Positions 44,391-53,321 of a DNA stretch of 64,000 nucleotides are shown here, in pieces. The DNA lies in NCBI RefSeq assembly GCF_018613325.1, contig NZ_JAGGQJ010000035.1, positions 22,994 to 86,993 on the forward strand, in the 5' to 3' direction. The notes under the pieces are model-generated. The model was not told the origin of the DNA. It saw nothing but the letters and a program-made list of their open reading frames with translations, and made no database searches. The translations under genes and the position numbers were made by a program. Numbering within the stretch: the first letter of the stretch is position 1; every line of letters starts with the position of its first letter. This DNA is from Bacillus sp. ISL-34. Its GTDB lineage: Bacteria > Bacillota > Bacilli > Bacillales > DSM-1321.

Positions 44391-45713
44391 TCATTCAAGG
44401 CCCTGTATCTGGAATTTTTCGTTCTCACTATATTCCTGTTGTTGGACGGTTGGAAATATACAAACGATTTTCGTACCTTTTTTCAGTTCACTTGTGATGA
44501 AAACTTTTCCGCCATGCTTTTCGATGATTCTAAAACAGACGGAAAGACCCAATCCCGTTCCTGATGTTTTTGTAGTGAAAAATGGTTCTCCCACTTTTTG
44601 CAGGGAGTTTTCCGGAATACCCTCGCCTTCATCCAAAATGCTAAAAAAAACTTCTTCATTTTTTTCATGTATGCTCACAAAAATATTTCCGCCATTCGGC
44701 ATCGATTCTATGGAATTTTTTATCATGTTTATTAGTACTTGCTTGATTTGGTTTTCATCAAAGTACATAAAAATAGGTTCTGAATCATAATTTTTATGAA
44801 TTTGAATATTGTTCAGTACGGCGTTTGTCTCCAACAGCGTCACGACATGGTTGCAGCTTTCCTTTAAATCCTTCTCAAGAAAAACTGCCTCAGCAGGTTT
44901 CGATAGCAGCAAAAGTTCATTCAGCACTTGCTCGATTCGATTTATTTCCGAAAAAATAATATCATAGTACTCCAGCTTTTCGGCGCCGCCATCTTTAATC
45001 AACTTCACGAATCCCATTATCGCTGTCATCGGATTCCTGACCTCATGTGCAATCCCTGCCGCAAGTTGGGCAGCCGTTGATAATTTGCTTGATGTGATTG
45101 CCAAGTGTTCGTTTAGGCTCACAAGCTTTTCCTCCGCATGTTTACGTTCATTGATTTCCGATAATATGCCCACCGTCCCGATGAATTTCCCAGCGTCATC
45201 GTAAATTAGTTTAACGAATGCTTCAACCCAACTTGTTCCCTTTTTCGCATTTAGTTTTATGTCCGCGCGAAAATATTTATTCCCTCTATGAAAGGAGTCC
45301 GCAAAGGCCTTTAATACGTCTTGATAAGAATTGTTATCCATATGTTTAGAAAAGTGAAGCCCCAGGGATTCATTCACGGTTGCGCCACTCATCGATTTCC
45401 ATGCCGGGTTTAAGTACAGCCAATTTCCTTTATCATCCGTTTGGAAAATAACCTCATTGAAGCTATTGACCAGTTCCTTAGAGTATTTGGAGATAATGCG
45501 ATAACGCCCTTCGCTATCCTGCAATAAAGCAATCGTTTTACGGTTGTGATCAAAGATGGCACCCAAACACCAGGCTATGGTTAAAATGACGATTAAATAG
45601 ATTCCTCCAAAGGCGGAAAACCTGCGTTCTTCATGACCCAGCCACCCTATATAGGGCAGTATCAATATGAAAAAAAGGGCAGGGACAATGATTCTTCCCG
45701 CATATTTCTTCAC
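44391..45713 (-). CDS. Membrane PAS histidine kinase (KinB/KinC-like)
   Basis: A 440-residue kinase with two N-terminal membrane helices and almost no external loop (residues about 5-60), one PAS domain (about 85-200; VIFQTDDKGNWLYLNPAWKSMSG), HisKA with AAGIAHEVRNPMTAIMGF, and HATPase_c with NMIKNSIESMPNGG and GTGLGLSVCFRI. The H-box equals that of the four-PAS kinase, so both may feed the sporulation phosphorelay. No response regulator adjoins. AAGGAGG lies eight bases before GTG 45713, which is therefore preferred to GTG 45722. Confidence 0.88.
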   Translation of the reverse strand: MKKYAGRIIVPALFFILILPYIGWLGHEERRFSAFGGIYLIVILTIAWCLGAIFDHNRKTIALLQDSEGRYRIISKYSKELVNSFNEVIFQTDDKGNWLYLNPAWKSMSGATVNESLGLHFSKHMDNNSYQDVLKAFADSFHRGNKYFRADIKLNAKKGTSWVEAFVKLIYDDAGKFIGTVGILSEINERKHAEEKLVSLNEHLAITSSKLSTAAQLAAGIAHEVRNPMTAIMGFVKLIKDGGAEKLEYYDIIFSEINRIEQVLNELLLLSKPAEAVFLEKDLKESCNHVVTLLETNAVLNNIQIHKNYDSEPIFMYFDENQIKQVLINMIKNSIESMPNGGNIFVSIHEKNEEVFFSILDEGEGIPENSLQKVGEPFFTTKTSGTGLGLSVCFRIIEKHGGKVFITSELKKGTKIVCIFPTVQQQEYSENEKFQIQGLE

Positions 45714-45864
45714 TTCTTCCACCTCCTTACCAAAATGATTTATTCTTCATCCGATCGAATTCCAAGTAAGGGGTCAAATTAGCATATCTTCTTATATAGA
45801 AATGGTAGAAAAACTCACTTATAGGTAAATTTCAACATTTTATCCATGATTCCTGCAAACAACC

Positions 45865-45892
45865 CAAAAAACCTTCCCACGGGTGGAAAGGT
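45865..45892 (-). terminator. Terminator of ktrD
   Basis: On the minus strand ACCTTTCC-ACCCGT-GGGAAGGT is followed by TTTTTTGGG. Confidence 0.85.
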
Positions 45893-45912
45893 CACAGTTA
45901 AATTTAAATCAT

Positions 45913-47265
45913 TTACCCAATGATGACGCGTTCTTTTGGATAATGGAAATTTTCCGTAACTTCTTTATGGCCTATGATATACAGGAGGGAGGTTATCCCG
46001 ACACGGCCAATGAACATAATGATCATAATGACAATTTTACCGGTATTGCTGAGGTCAGGCGTGATTCCCATCGAAAGACCGACTGAACCGAAAGCCGAAC
46101 ATACCTCAAAAATGATCTGCATCAAAGTAAAATTTTCGGTAATTGATAAAATGAATACCGCCATTATGCACAGAAGGGATCCCATGATCATAACTGCTGT
46201 CGCTTTTCGGATATCATCGGGATGAATCTCCCGTTTGAACACTTTAATGGAACGCCTTCCTCTCATGAAACTCCATAAGAATAGAATCATGATGGCGAGT
46301 GTAGTTGTCCGGATTCCTCCCCCGACTGAACTTGGGGATGCTCCAATGAACATCAATATGCTCATCAATAAAAGGGTCGGTTCCGAAAAGTCACTCACAT
46401 TCATCGTTGTTAACCCGCCGCTTCTCGTATTGGAGGACATAAATAAAGAGTAGAAGAACGATTCATGCCAGCTCTTCCCTTTAAAGAATCCGTTTATTTC
46501 CAGCAGGTAAATCAAGATCGTTCCCCCGATTATAAGGGAAAAGAAAGTGACTGAGGTCAGCTTCGTGAACAAAGAAAAATGAAACTTATAAGTTCGGGCT
46601 TTATTGGACAAAAACTCTTTCAGCTCAATCAAGACAGGAAACCCAATGGCGCCAAGGGTAAGCAGGATAAACGTAATGAACTGTACAAAATAATCGTCTT
46701 TAAATGGAATCATCGAAATACCGGTAATATCAAAACCAGCATTCGTGGTGGCACTTACGGCTAAAAATAAGCCATTTAAAAAGGCTTCTTTCCAGGTTGG
46801 AAAATAATTCAGAAAGTAAATGCCTAAAACGAGAGCGCCAATCATTTCAATTACGACAAATATTTGAATGATTTGGATCAATAATTTAACAAGGCCCGAA
46901 AGATTCGATTGGTTTTGATCAGTCATGATCAATTGCCTTTCCTTCAAACCGATTTTCTTGCCCACTATAAGCCAGAAAAAGGTTCCGAGTGTCATGATGC
47001 CAATACCGCCAAATTGGAGAACGAACATTAGAATGAAATAGCCTACCTCATTATACACTTCGGGCAAACTAACAACCGTTAGACCTGTCACACTAACTGC
47101 ACTTACGGCTGTGAATAAAGCATCCATGAATTTTAATTCTACGCCTGGCTTAAGAGCAACCGGCAAACTCAACAGTATGGTCGAGATAGTGACGGCCAAA
47201 AAATAATAACCGACAATAAGCTGAGCTGGTGTTAACTTTGATAATATTTTTTTGATAGCAAACAT
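45913..47265 (-). CDS. ktrD: Potassium channel/transporter subunit KtrD (TrkH/KtrB family)
   Basis: A 450-residue membrane protein with four M1-P-M2 repeats. The filter loops appear as SVTGLTVV, TTNAGFD, NTRSGGL and AFGSVGLSMG. KtrD is the low-affinity Na-dependent K+ uptake channel that works with the regulatory subunit KtrC; no ktrC lies nearby, as in B. subtilis. Length (449 there) and neighbourhood agree. The ATG at 47265 has GGAAAG upstream. No c-di-AMP riboswitch was recognised in front of it. Confidence 0.92.
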   Translation of the reverse strand: MFAIKKILSKLTPAQLIVGYYFLAVTISTILLSLPVALKPGVELKFMDALFTAVSAVSVTGLTVVSLPEVYNEVGYFILMFVLQFGGIGIMTLGTFFWLIVGKKIGLKERQLIMTDQNQSNLSGLVKLLIQIIQIFVVIEMIGALVLGIYFLNYFPTWKEAFLNGLFLAVSATTNAGFDITGISMIPFKDDYFVQFITFILLTLGAIGFPVLIELKEFLSNKARTYKFHFSLFTKLTSVTFFSLIIGGTILIYLLEINGFFKGKSWHESFFYSLFMSSNTRSGGLTTMNVSDFSEPTLLLMSILMFIGASPSSVGGGIRTTTLAIMILFLWSFMRGRRSIKVFKREIHPDDIRKATAVMIMGSLLCIMAVFILSITENFTLMQIIFEVCSAFGSVGLSMGITPDLSNTGKIVIMIIMFIGRVGITSLLYIIGHKEVTENFHYPKERVIIG

Positions 47266-47444
47266 AAAGAGTTTCCTTTCTTACTCCTATATAGTTATGT
47301 GGATCACATAACCATTAAAAATCTAGTTTACCCTTTTTTCATTCTTTTTTCCATTCTCTTTTAAAACTGACTTACTTACAACAAAAAGGCAGGTTTACCA
47401 ATAAGTTTGATGCTGCTCATATAAGTAAAACTCCACATTCTACT

Positions 47445-47451
47445 CATACTA
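47445..47451 (+). promoter_or_regulatory. Sigma-G type -10 element of sspD
   Basis: CATACTA is the exact -10 consensus of forespore promoters and lies 47 bases before the sspD start. The -35 part is unclear; the AT-rich CATATA at 47418 is a little too distant. Confidence 0.5.
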
Positions 47452-47498
47452 TAATTACAGCGGCAAAAGCCGTTGAAAAAGTAAAGGGGAGATTCAAA

Positions 47499-47690
47499 AT
47501 GGCTAACAGCAGTAACAACCTTCTTGTTCCTGGAATCGAACAAGCATTAGAACAAATCAAATATGAAATTGCATCAGAATTCGGTGTACAATTAGGTTCC
47601 GATACTTCAGCACGTGCCAATGGTTCGGTTGGAGGAGAAATCACGAAACGCCTTGTTCAACAAGCACAATCTCAACTTAAAGGTCAATAA
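47499..47690 (+). CDS. sspD: Alpha/beta-type small acid-soluble spore protein
   Basis: A 63-residue DNA-binding spore protein. It has both family blocks: the germination protease site in [13 protein letters not shown] and the DNA-contact block [16 protein letters not shown]. It coats spore DNA and protects it from UV and heat, and is degraded on germination. AAAGGGGAG lies ahead of the ATG. It is located beside rsgI-sigI and ktrD, matching sspD of B. subtilis. Confidence 0.95.
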   Translation: MANSSNNLLVPGIEQALEQIKYEIASEFGVQLGSDTSARANGSVGGEITKRLVQQAQSQLKGQ

Positions 47691-47717
47691 TTCCTATCAC
47701 AATTGAATATCCATGGC

Positions 47718-47748
47718 TAAGAGTCCAGCTGCATGCTGGACTCTTTTT
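47718..47748 (+). terminator. Terminator of sspD
   Basis: AAGAGTCCAGC (47719-47729) pairs with GCTGGACTCTT around TGCAT, followed by a T-run. The convergent rsgI stop codon overlaps its end. Confidence 0.92.
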
Positions 47749-48985
47749 AATCATTATGTCCATTTCCGTTTCCATTATTGCCTTTACCCCCCCTTTTCGG
47801 CTTATCCCAATCTTGCTTATCTTGTTTATTTTGCTTATTCTGTTTAGCTTGCTTCTGTTTAGCTTGTTTTTTTTTATTGTCGTGCTTTATATGATCATTA
47901 TTATTATTATTACTTTCTTTGGCTGATGAAACTTTTTTCACATCGGACTTTTTAGCATTCTTTTCATTTTTCTGCATGTTCTTCGTTTGATTGCTCTGGT
48001 CGCTATCGGATTTACCTTTTGACTCGTTGCTTTTTTCTTTGTATCCATTTATCGCATTCCGTTTTCCAATTGTATCTTCCCGTTCGGTTTGTTCCTTAAT
48101 TTTGACAGTTTTTGTTTCCTTGTTTTTTTGTTCTGCCGGTTTGGCTTCATTGGCCGGCTTTTGCTTTATTTCAATTTCATTAATCTCTTGTTTTTTTTCT
48201 CCATCCGATTTGTTTTCCGTGCTCAGCGTTACGCTCTTCTCTTTCGGGACAACAACCTTTTCCTCGACTTTTTTATCTGGCGCTGGAGCAGGCTCCCTCT
48301 TATTGACTTTTATCTTATCTTTATCTTCATTCAACTTCTTTTCGAGATACATTCCCGTGGATATGCCTTGTTCCCTTGCTTGCTTCCGATCGCTTTTTGT
48401 TCCCTGGATCACTTTCATTTTTGTGTTAGAAACATTATCCTGAGATATTTCTTTTATCTCTTCTTTTAAATTCTTATCCAGTTCTTTATTTTTTTCCAAT
48501 AACGTTGTGGAAACGACAATTTGTTTATTTCCTTTCAAATAACCAAGTTGCTTCGTCGTTACCACGATTCGGTTTGTTACCGTCTTTATATCCTTGCCTT
48601 TCCAATCCTTCAGCTGACCAATCACAAGCTTGCCGTCTTCATTTAAACCGGTAAGTTTGAGAACTTCTAAATCATCGTCAAGCTCCAATTCAATGCTTGG
48701 ATTCACATCTATCGTCATATAAGCCGACACAGGACCAGAGAAATAGGAAGGAAGAATAGAAAAGAGAATCAAGAAGGTGGAGGCAATGCTTAGCACGGCC
48801 GTTTTTTTGAAAGATGAATGAAAATTGGAAAAGGCAAAAGTGAACTTTTGTTTAGCAGGTGAAAAAGTGATTTCCTCACCCACTTCATATACCCGTTCCT
48901 GCCTTTTGGTTTTCAGAAATTCACCCTCGGGGGTCAATAGGGTTACAAATCGCTTATTAACTGAAAGAATAACTCCTTTTTTCAT
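47747..48985 (-). CDS. rsgI: Anti-sigma-I factor RsgI
   Basis: A 412-residue membrane protein. The N-terminal cytoplasmic domain (MKKGVILSVNKRFVTLLTPE to about residue 50) binds SigI. One membrane helix (about 60-80) is followed by the conserved outer segment MTIDVNPSIELELDDD. The C-terminal half is a long, low-complexity Lys/Glu/Asn/Gln-rich tail with Lys-Gln repeats, ending GNNGNGNGHND. It holds SigI inactive and releases it on heat or envelope stress. The start overlaps sigI by 4 bases. Confidence 0.95.
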   Translation of the reverse strand: MKKGVILSVNKRFVTLLTPEGEFLKTKRQERVYEVGEEITFSPAKQKFTFAFSNFHSSFKKTAVLSIASTFLILFSILPSYFSGPVSAYMTIDVNPSIELELDDDLEVLKLTGLNEDGKLVIGQLKDWKGKDIKTVTNRIVVTTKQLGYLKGNKQIVVSTTLLEKNKELDKNLKEEIKEISQDNVSNTKMKVIQGTKSDRKQAREQGISTGMYLEKKLNEDKDKIKVNKREPAPAPDKKVEEKVVVPKEKSVTLSTENKSDGEKKQEINEIEIKQKPANEAKPAEQKNKETKTVKIKEQTEREDTIGKRNAINGYKEKSNESKGKSDSDQSNQTKNMQKNEKNAKKSDVKKVSSAKESNNNNNDHIKHDNKKKQAKQKQAKQNKQNKQDKQDWDKPKRGGKGNNGNGNGHND

Positions 48986-49725
48986 CCATCGATAGCCCCT
49001 TTTATATAATCATTCAAATACAAAAAATCTCCGTTTATTATGATTGCCACAGCAATGATGTATTTTCTGTTCCGTTCAATCGTTTTTCTGCTCACTTCCA
49101 CTTTTCCCTCAAGCTGTTTTACGGGCAGCCGCTTTTTTGCAAACAGGATTTCTTTCAGTTCGTCATCTTCCATTAACAATTTAGCGATCATAATAGCTCC
49201 CTTCCTGGCATCTGCATGTTTGGGAGAGTTTTCAACTAAATCCTCAAATGACAGACCAAAATCCTCTAGATGGCTTATATAAAGCTGAATTTCTTCTTTT
49301 CTTCTTTCCGATTCCTTCTGCTTCTCGTATTCATTGATGGAATTTTCATTATCGATATATAAATGGCTTTGCTCATTATCATCATTCAGTGATAAATCCA
49401 ATAGGATTTCTTTTTGTTTGGACTGGCTTCTTAAATAATCTATAACCCTTCGTTTAACGAGGGTTTCGGCAAATGCCAATAAAGATCGGCCTTTTTCCGG
49501 GGAATATTTATCGATTGCCTCGTTAAAAGCAATCATTCCAATACTGAATTCATCATCTGATTCGTATATGTAACGTTTGCAAACCGATGACACTGTTTTT
49601 GCAATAAAAGGTTTGAATGACTCTATGGTATCATTACGAAGGCTAATATCGCCTTGTTGAATTTTCAATACGGTTTCTTCTAAAGAACGCTTTTTTTTGA
49701 ATGCTGTAAACAACAATCCAAGCAT
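48982..49725 (-). CDS. sigI: RNA polymerase sigma factor SigI
   Basis: A 247-residue SigI-family factor. Region 2 includes SDDEFSIGMIAFNEAIDKYSP and RRVIDYLRSQSK; the C-terminal SigI-specific domain ends in the HTH KQLEGKVEVSRKTIERNRK. SigI controls heat-shock and wall-remodelling genes in B. subtilis. Coupled to rsgI by a 4-base overlap. GAGGTGAG lies before the ATG. A typical SigI-type promoter (ACCCCC and CGAAA) could not be recognised upstream. Confidence 0.95.
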   Translation of the reverse strand: MLGLLFTAFKKKRSLEETVLKIQQGDISLRNDTIESFKPFIAKTVSSVCKRYIYESDDEFSIGMIAFNEAIDKYSPEKGRSLLAFAETLVKRRVIDYLRSQSKQKEILLDLSLNDDNEQSHLYIDNENSINEYEKQKESERRKEEIQLYISHLEDFGLSFEDLVENSPKHADARKGAIMIAKLLMEDDELKEILFAKKRLPVKQLEGKVEVSRKTIERNRKYIIAVAIIINGDFLYLNDYIKGAIDG

Positions 49726-50047
49726 TTGCTCACCTCGCTCCTGTTGAACATAAAATACGCATCAACATACTTATCTTAAGCGGAGGGAGTCTAAAAGACA
49801 GTACCAAAAGAACTATTTTTGCGATAAAAATGAAATCACATAATATATCAACATGATAAAATACTTAGTTTTTTCTCGTTTATTACAGTGCAATTACAGT
49901 AGAATATCTTTTTCCGGATTTTTGTCCAATACAATGGGACAATTGTCATTTTTATAACCGGAATTTAATATTCACATCTTTTAACATATCATACGTAAAC
50001 ATCCCTGCGCTTTTGAGGGTCATATCCATAAATCATTAAAAAGCAAA
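49726..50047. other. Upstream region of sigI
   Basis: About 320 A+T-rich bases without a supportable gene. It must contain the sigI promoter; an ACTCCCTCC stretch on the minus strand near 49785-49793 is the nearest thing to a SigI -35, but no matching -10 was seen. Confidence 0.45.
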
Positions 50048-50078
50048 AAAAATAGGCGTGACCAGCACGCCCATTTTT
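50048..50078 (-). terminator. Terminator of the TerC gene
   Basis: On the minus strand GGCGTG and CACGCC pair around CTGGT, followed by TATTTTTTTT. It begins at the stop codon. Confidence 0.9.
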
Positions 50079-50861
50079 TTAAGCTTCCTGTATTTTTTTC
50101 TCTTCTTTCGCTTTTTTTTCTAGTTTGCTTGAGATGATCCATGCACCTGCTGCAATTCCAATCAATACGGTCCAGAAAATCGATTTCCAAAGAGTTGATT
50201 CAGGGAAATGATGATCGATGACAGCCAGTGAAGGGTGTGCAAGTGTGTGTACCGCCAACTTCACTCCAACCCAACCCACGATCAAAAATGCAGCCGTTTC
50301 AAGGGAAGGACGCTGATGAAGCAACTTCACGAATGCATTTGCTGCAAATCGCATAATGATCAATCCAATCATACCGCCGAGGAACATGACAGCGAATTGC
50401 CCTCCGTCAATACCGCCGACTTTCATCCAGCCTGTTGCAGGAAGTGTAACAGCCAGTGCAACGGCAGCCAGCATCGAATCGATTGCGAAAGCTATATCAG
50501 CCGCTTCAACCTTTACCACCGTCATCCAGAAGCCGGATTGCTTTTTAGGTTTCGTGATTTCCTTCTCACCTTTACCAGCGTATTTTTTGTAAATGTGCTG
50601 AAAAGCAATGAAAAGTAAATAAATCGCACCGATCGCTTGAACTTGCCACACCTCGACAAGAAAGGAAATAAGGAATAAACTTGCAAAGCGGAAAACAAAA
50701 GCTCCCATCAGACCATAAAACAAGGCTTTTCGCTGTTGTTCTTTTGGCAAATGCTTAACCATGACAGCCATGACGACTGCATTATCCGCAGCAAGTATCC
50801 CTTCCAATCCAACCAAGATAAGAAGGACCCAGCCATATTCCAATAATATTGATACTTCCAT
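50079..50861 (-). CDS. ykoY: TerC-family manganese exporter, YkoY-like
   Basis: A 260-residue membrane protein with about seven helices. The acidic helix motifs are LEGILAADNAVVMAVM and VEAADIAFAIDSMLAAVAL, whose aspartates are thought to bind Mn. TerC proteins export manganese and help metalate secreted enzymes. GGAGG lies eight bases before ATG 50861; the frame is open five codons further. It stands behind a Mn riboswitch, which identifies it as the YkoY branch. Confidence 0.92.
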   Translation of the reverse strand: MEVSILLEYGWVLLILVGLEGILAADNAVVMAVMVKHLPKEQQRKALFYGLMGAFVFRFASLFLISFLVEVWQVQAIGAIYLLFIAFQHIYKKYAGKGEKEITKPKKQSGFWMTVVKVEAADIAFAIDSMLAAVALAVTLPATGWMKVGGIDGGQFAVMFLGGMIGLIIMRFAANAFVKLLHQRPSLETAAFLIVGWVGVKLAVHTLAHPSLAVIDHHFPESTLWKSIFWTVLIGIAAGAWIISSKLEKKAKEEKKIQEA

Positions 50862-50909
50862 CCATTCAACCTCCAATAGTTAGTATTTCCTTCCTATTGG
50901 CATTGGCAA

Positions 50910-51045
50910 AATAAAAAGACCTCTGCCATATAGGCAAAGGTCTTGCTGAACATGAAATCATGTCAACAAAGCCGATGAATGTTTAACATTCACGTAATGA
51001 CGACTTTGTTTTAGGGCGAACCCTAACGCTACTCCCCTTTGAAAA
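50910..51045 (-). ncRNA. yybP-ykoY manganese riboswitch with terminator
   Basis: On the minus strand the conserved AAAGGGGAGTAGC (opposite 51030-51042) opens the aptamer, followed by a GGGTTCGCCC stem and ACAAAGTCGTCATTACG. A third stem GTGAATG/CATTCAT, then GGCTTTGTTGACA, close it. The expression platform is a terminator, AAGACCTTTGCC/GGCAGAGGTCTT with a following T-run (opposite 50911-50944). High Mn should stabilise the aptamer and allow read-through into ykoY. Both loops that bind Mn are present. Confidence 0.92.
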
Positions 51046-51120
51046 GGAAAATCAGTTATTAAGTATATTAATAGTATACGCGCTCGTTATGAAAATAACA
51101 ATCTTTTTTATAAATAGATC

Positions 51121-52680
51121 TCATTTTCGGCTTCCTTTGGATAATTTAATCAATCGCAAATATTCTTTACCGAAACGAATCCAGTTCGGTTTCGCAGAAA
51201 AGTAGTTCTGAAACAGCGATAAAAAACTCGTGTATTTCCCTTCATATGGATACCATTGTATTTCTGTAACATTTTTACCTTTATCGATCATGATCGCTTT
51301 TTCATGGCAGAAAATCTTCAATCCATGCTCGCCATGATAGCGGCCAACCCCACTTTGTTTGGCACCGCCAAATGGTAAATGATGATTAGCAACCGTTATC
51401 AGCACATCATTGATCGTCACCGCTCCTGTTACTAACTGAGACGCAATTCTGCTTGCTTTTTCCCTATCCATCGTCCAAACGCTGGAATTGAGTCCATATT
51501 CACTTTCATTTGCCAAGGCGATCACTTCTTCCTCCGTATCAAAAGGCACAACAGGCAACACGGGTCCGAACGTTTCTTCTTTCATGATTTTCATGGAATG
51601 ATCGACATTGGACAGAATCGTCGGCGGAATGAAATGGGTCTGTCCCGTTTTCCACTCTTTCGGAGGTGTTCCGGTTTCAAGTACGGCCCCCCTATTCAGT
51701 GCATCCTCCAGTTGTCCAGCCACAATATCAACTTGTGCCGGGAAAGTCATTGAACCGATATCATCCTTTGATTGCACCCCCTGCCTCATTGACTTCGTTT
51801 TTTCTTTAAGAAGCATGAGAAAATCCTTATAAACTGGACGTTCCACATAAACCCTTTCAACACTCATGCACACCTGCCCGCTATTTGTGAAAGCCCCCCA
51901 AAGAGCCCCGTTCACAGCCCGTTCCAGGTTAGCATCATGCAGAACGATCATCGGATCCTTCCCGCCAAGCTCCAAAGTCGTTGGGATCAGTTGTCTTGCT
52001 GCAACCTCACCAATCATTCTTCCAGTCCTTACAGATCCAGTAAAAAATATATAATCTGGTTTTTGCTCAGTTAATGCCGCACCCAATTCTTTCCCTCCAT
52101 GGGCAAACTGAATAGTTCCTTCCGGGAAACCAGCTTCAAGAAACAGATTTTCGATGCACACCCCAACTAAAGGAGTTACCTCTGATGGCTTGGCGATGAC
52201 TGCATTTCCCGCCGCCAGAGCATTAAGAATGGGTACCATGGAAAGCTGCAGCGGATAATTCCAGGGTGAAATAACGAGAATCGTTCCACGGGGCATATAA
52301 TGGATATAAGATTTTTTACCAATTAACATGAGCGGAGTGGTGACCTTCCGTCCGGAAAGAGTTTTCACTGCATGTTTCTCAATATGCTTGATTGCATCAA
52401 TGGTTGGCATGATATCAGCAACCAGCGCTTCAATTTTCACTTTTCCCGTATCTTTTGAAATGACTTCAGCTATTTCATCCATTTTTTCAACCATCAATAA
52501 ACGAAGACGTTTCAAATAGTGCAGCCGTTCCTTGATGGGAAGATTCGACCATGCTTGGAACGCATGTCTTGATTTCTTATATATAAGAGGAATCGCCTTC
52601 AATGGCGTTGGGACGATTTCCGCAATCTTCTCACCTGTTGCCGGAGAAAACACTTCCAACTTGTCATGTATTTCTTCCAT
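51121..52680 (-). CDS. Aldehyde dehydrogenase
   Basis: A 519-residue NAD(P)-dependent ALDH. The cofactor block is PWNYPLQLSMVPILNALAAG, catalytic glutamate TLELGGKDPMI and catalytic cysteine NSGQVCMSVERVYVE. Its C-terminus is about 30 residues longer than the usual 490 and ends in a basic, hydrophobic tail (FGKEYLRLIKLSKGSRK), which may associate with the membrane as in fatty-aldehyde dehydrogenases. GGGGAG precedes the ATG. A remnant of a reductase lies just upstream. Confidence 0.92.
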   Translation of the reverse strand: MEEIHDKLEVFSPATGEKIAEIVPTPLKAIPLIYKKSRHAFQAWSNLPIKERLHYLKRLRLLMVEKMDEIAEVISKDTGKVKIEALVADIMPTIDAIKHIEKHAVKTLSGRKVTTPLMLIGKKSYIHYMPRGTILVISPWNYPLQLSMVPILNALAAGNAVIAKPSEVTPLVGVCIENLFLEAGFPEGTIQFAHGGKELGAALTEQKPDYIFFTGSVRTGRMIGEVAARQLIPTTLELGGKDPMIVLHDANLERAVNGALWGAFTNSGQVCMSVERVYVERPVYKDFLMLLKEKTKSMRQGVQSKDDIGSMTFPAQVDIVAGQLEDALNRGAVLETGTPPKEWKTGQTHFIPPTILSNVDHSMKIMKEETFGPVLPVVPFDTEEEVIALANESEYGLNSSVWTMDREKASRIASQLVTGAVTINDVLITVANHHLPFGGAKQSGVGRYHGEHGLKIFCHEKAIMIDKGKNVTEIQWYPYEGKYTSFLSLFQNYFSAKPNWIRFGKEYLRLIKLSKGSRK

Positions 52681-52896
52681 AACTACTCCCCTTGCTTTAC
52701 CTTATTTTAATTGGTACTGCCCTTCATTTTGCTGCATTACCTGAAATGCAGCAAAACTTCTGTGCAGTGTGCTGTCAAAACGCCCTTTCAAGTGAAATTA
52801 ATATAGATCTATCCCACACCTTAATATGCCAGGACGGATTGATAAAAGCGCCTGACTACTGTTCATAAACTTCACTAAACGTACGAGGTTTTTCAC

Positions 52897-53100
52897 TCAA
52901 CCCTCTTTATATAATGCCAGAGACGCAGCAGCCTGTATAATATAATCGATTGGAACCAAGTTCACAACCGGTTCCCTCTCTTCATATAATTCCTGCCCGA
53001 TTCCCTGCCATATGATTGTTTTGTCACATATAACCTTAAATAGTAATCTTCCAGACATAATAGCACGGACGAAATGGAATATATAGTAAAAAAATTTCAT
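52897..53100 (-). pseudogene. Remnant of an NAD-binding (male-sterility/thioester reductase type) protein
   Basis: The 67-residue frame ends REPVVNLVPIDYIIQAAASL, which fits the VNLVPVDYV segment near the C-terminus of extended SDR/fatty acyl-CoA reductases. YYIFHFVRAIMSGRL matches the preceding segment of the family. The N-terminal NAD-binding domain is missing and nothing upstream continues it. There is no ribosome binding site. It lies beside the aldehyde dehydrogenase, so an aldehyde/fatty acyl function may once have been encoded here. Confidence 0.5.
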
Positions 53101-53321
53101 AATTAAAAGGAGTATTCATGTTTGCTATCGAAGGTTATGTATAGGAATCCGAATTCGGCTATAAATCCGGCAGACAAGTTTATCGGTTTTTGTGTTTAAT
53201 ATTGGGTAATGGAGGATAAATTCATATTATCGAATAAAAATTATTATCTATATAACCGATTTTCCGTTACTATATAAGAAGGCGATTTTTTCGCGCATAC
53301 ATATTTGAGGTGAGCGCACAA

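Noticed and set aside
47266..47498. c-di-AMP (ydaO) riboswitch between ktrD and sspD
   Set aside because: The conserved segments of that riboswitch are not present on the minus strand.
47991..48469. Two plus-strand frames opposite rsgI
   Set aside because: They are Phe/Leu/Ser-rich reversals of the Lys/Glu-rich RsgI tail.
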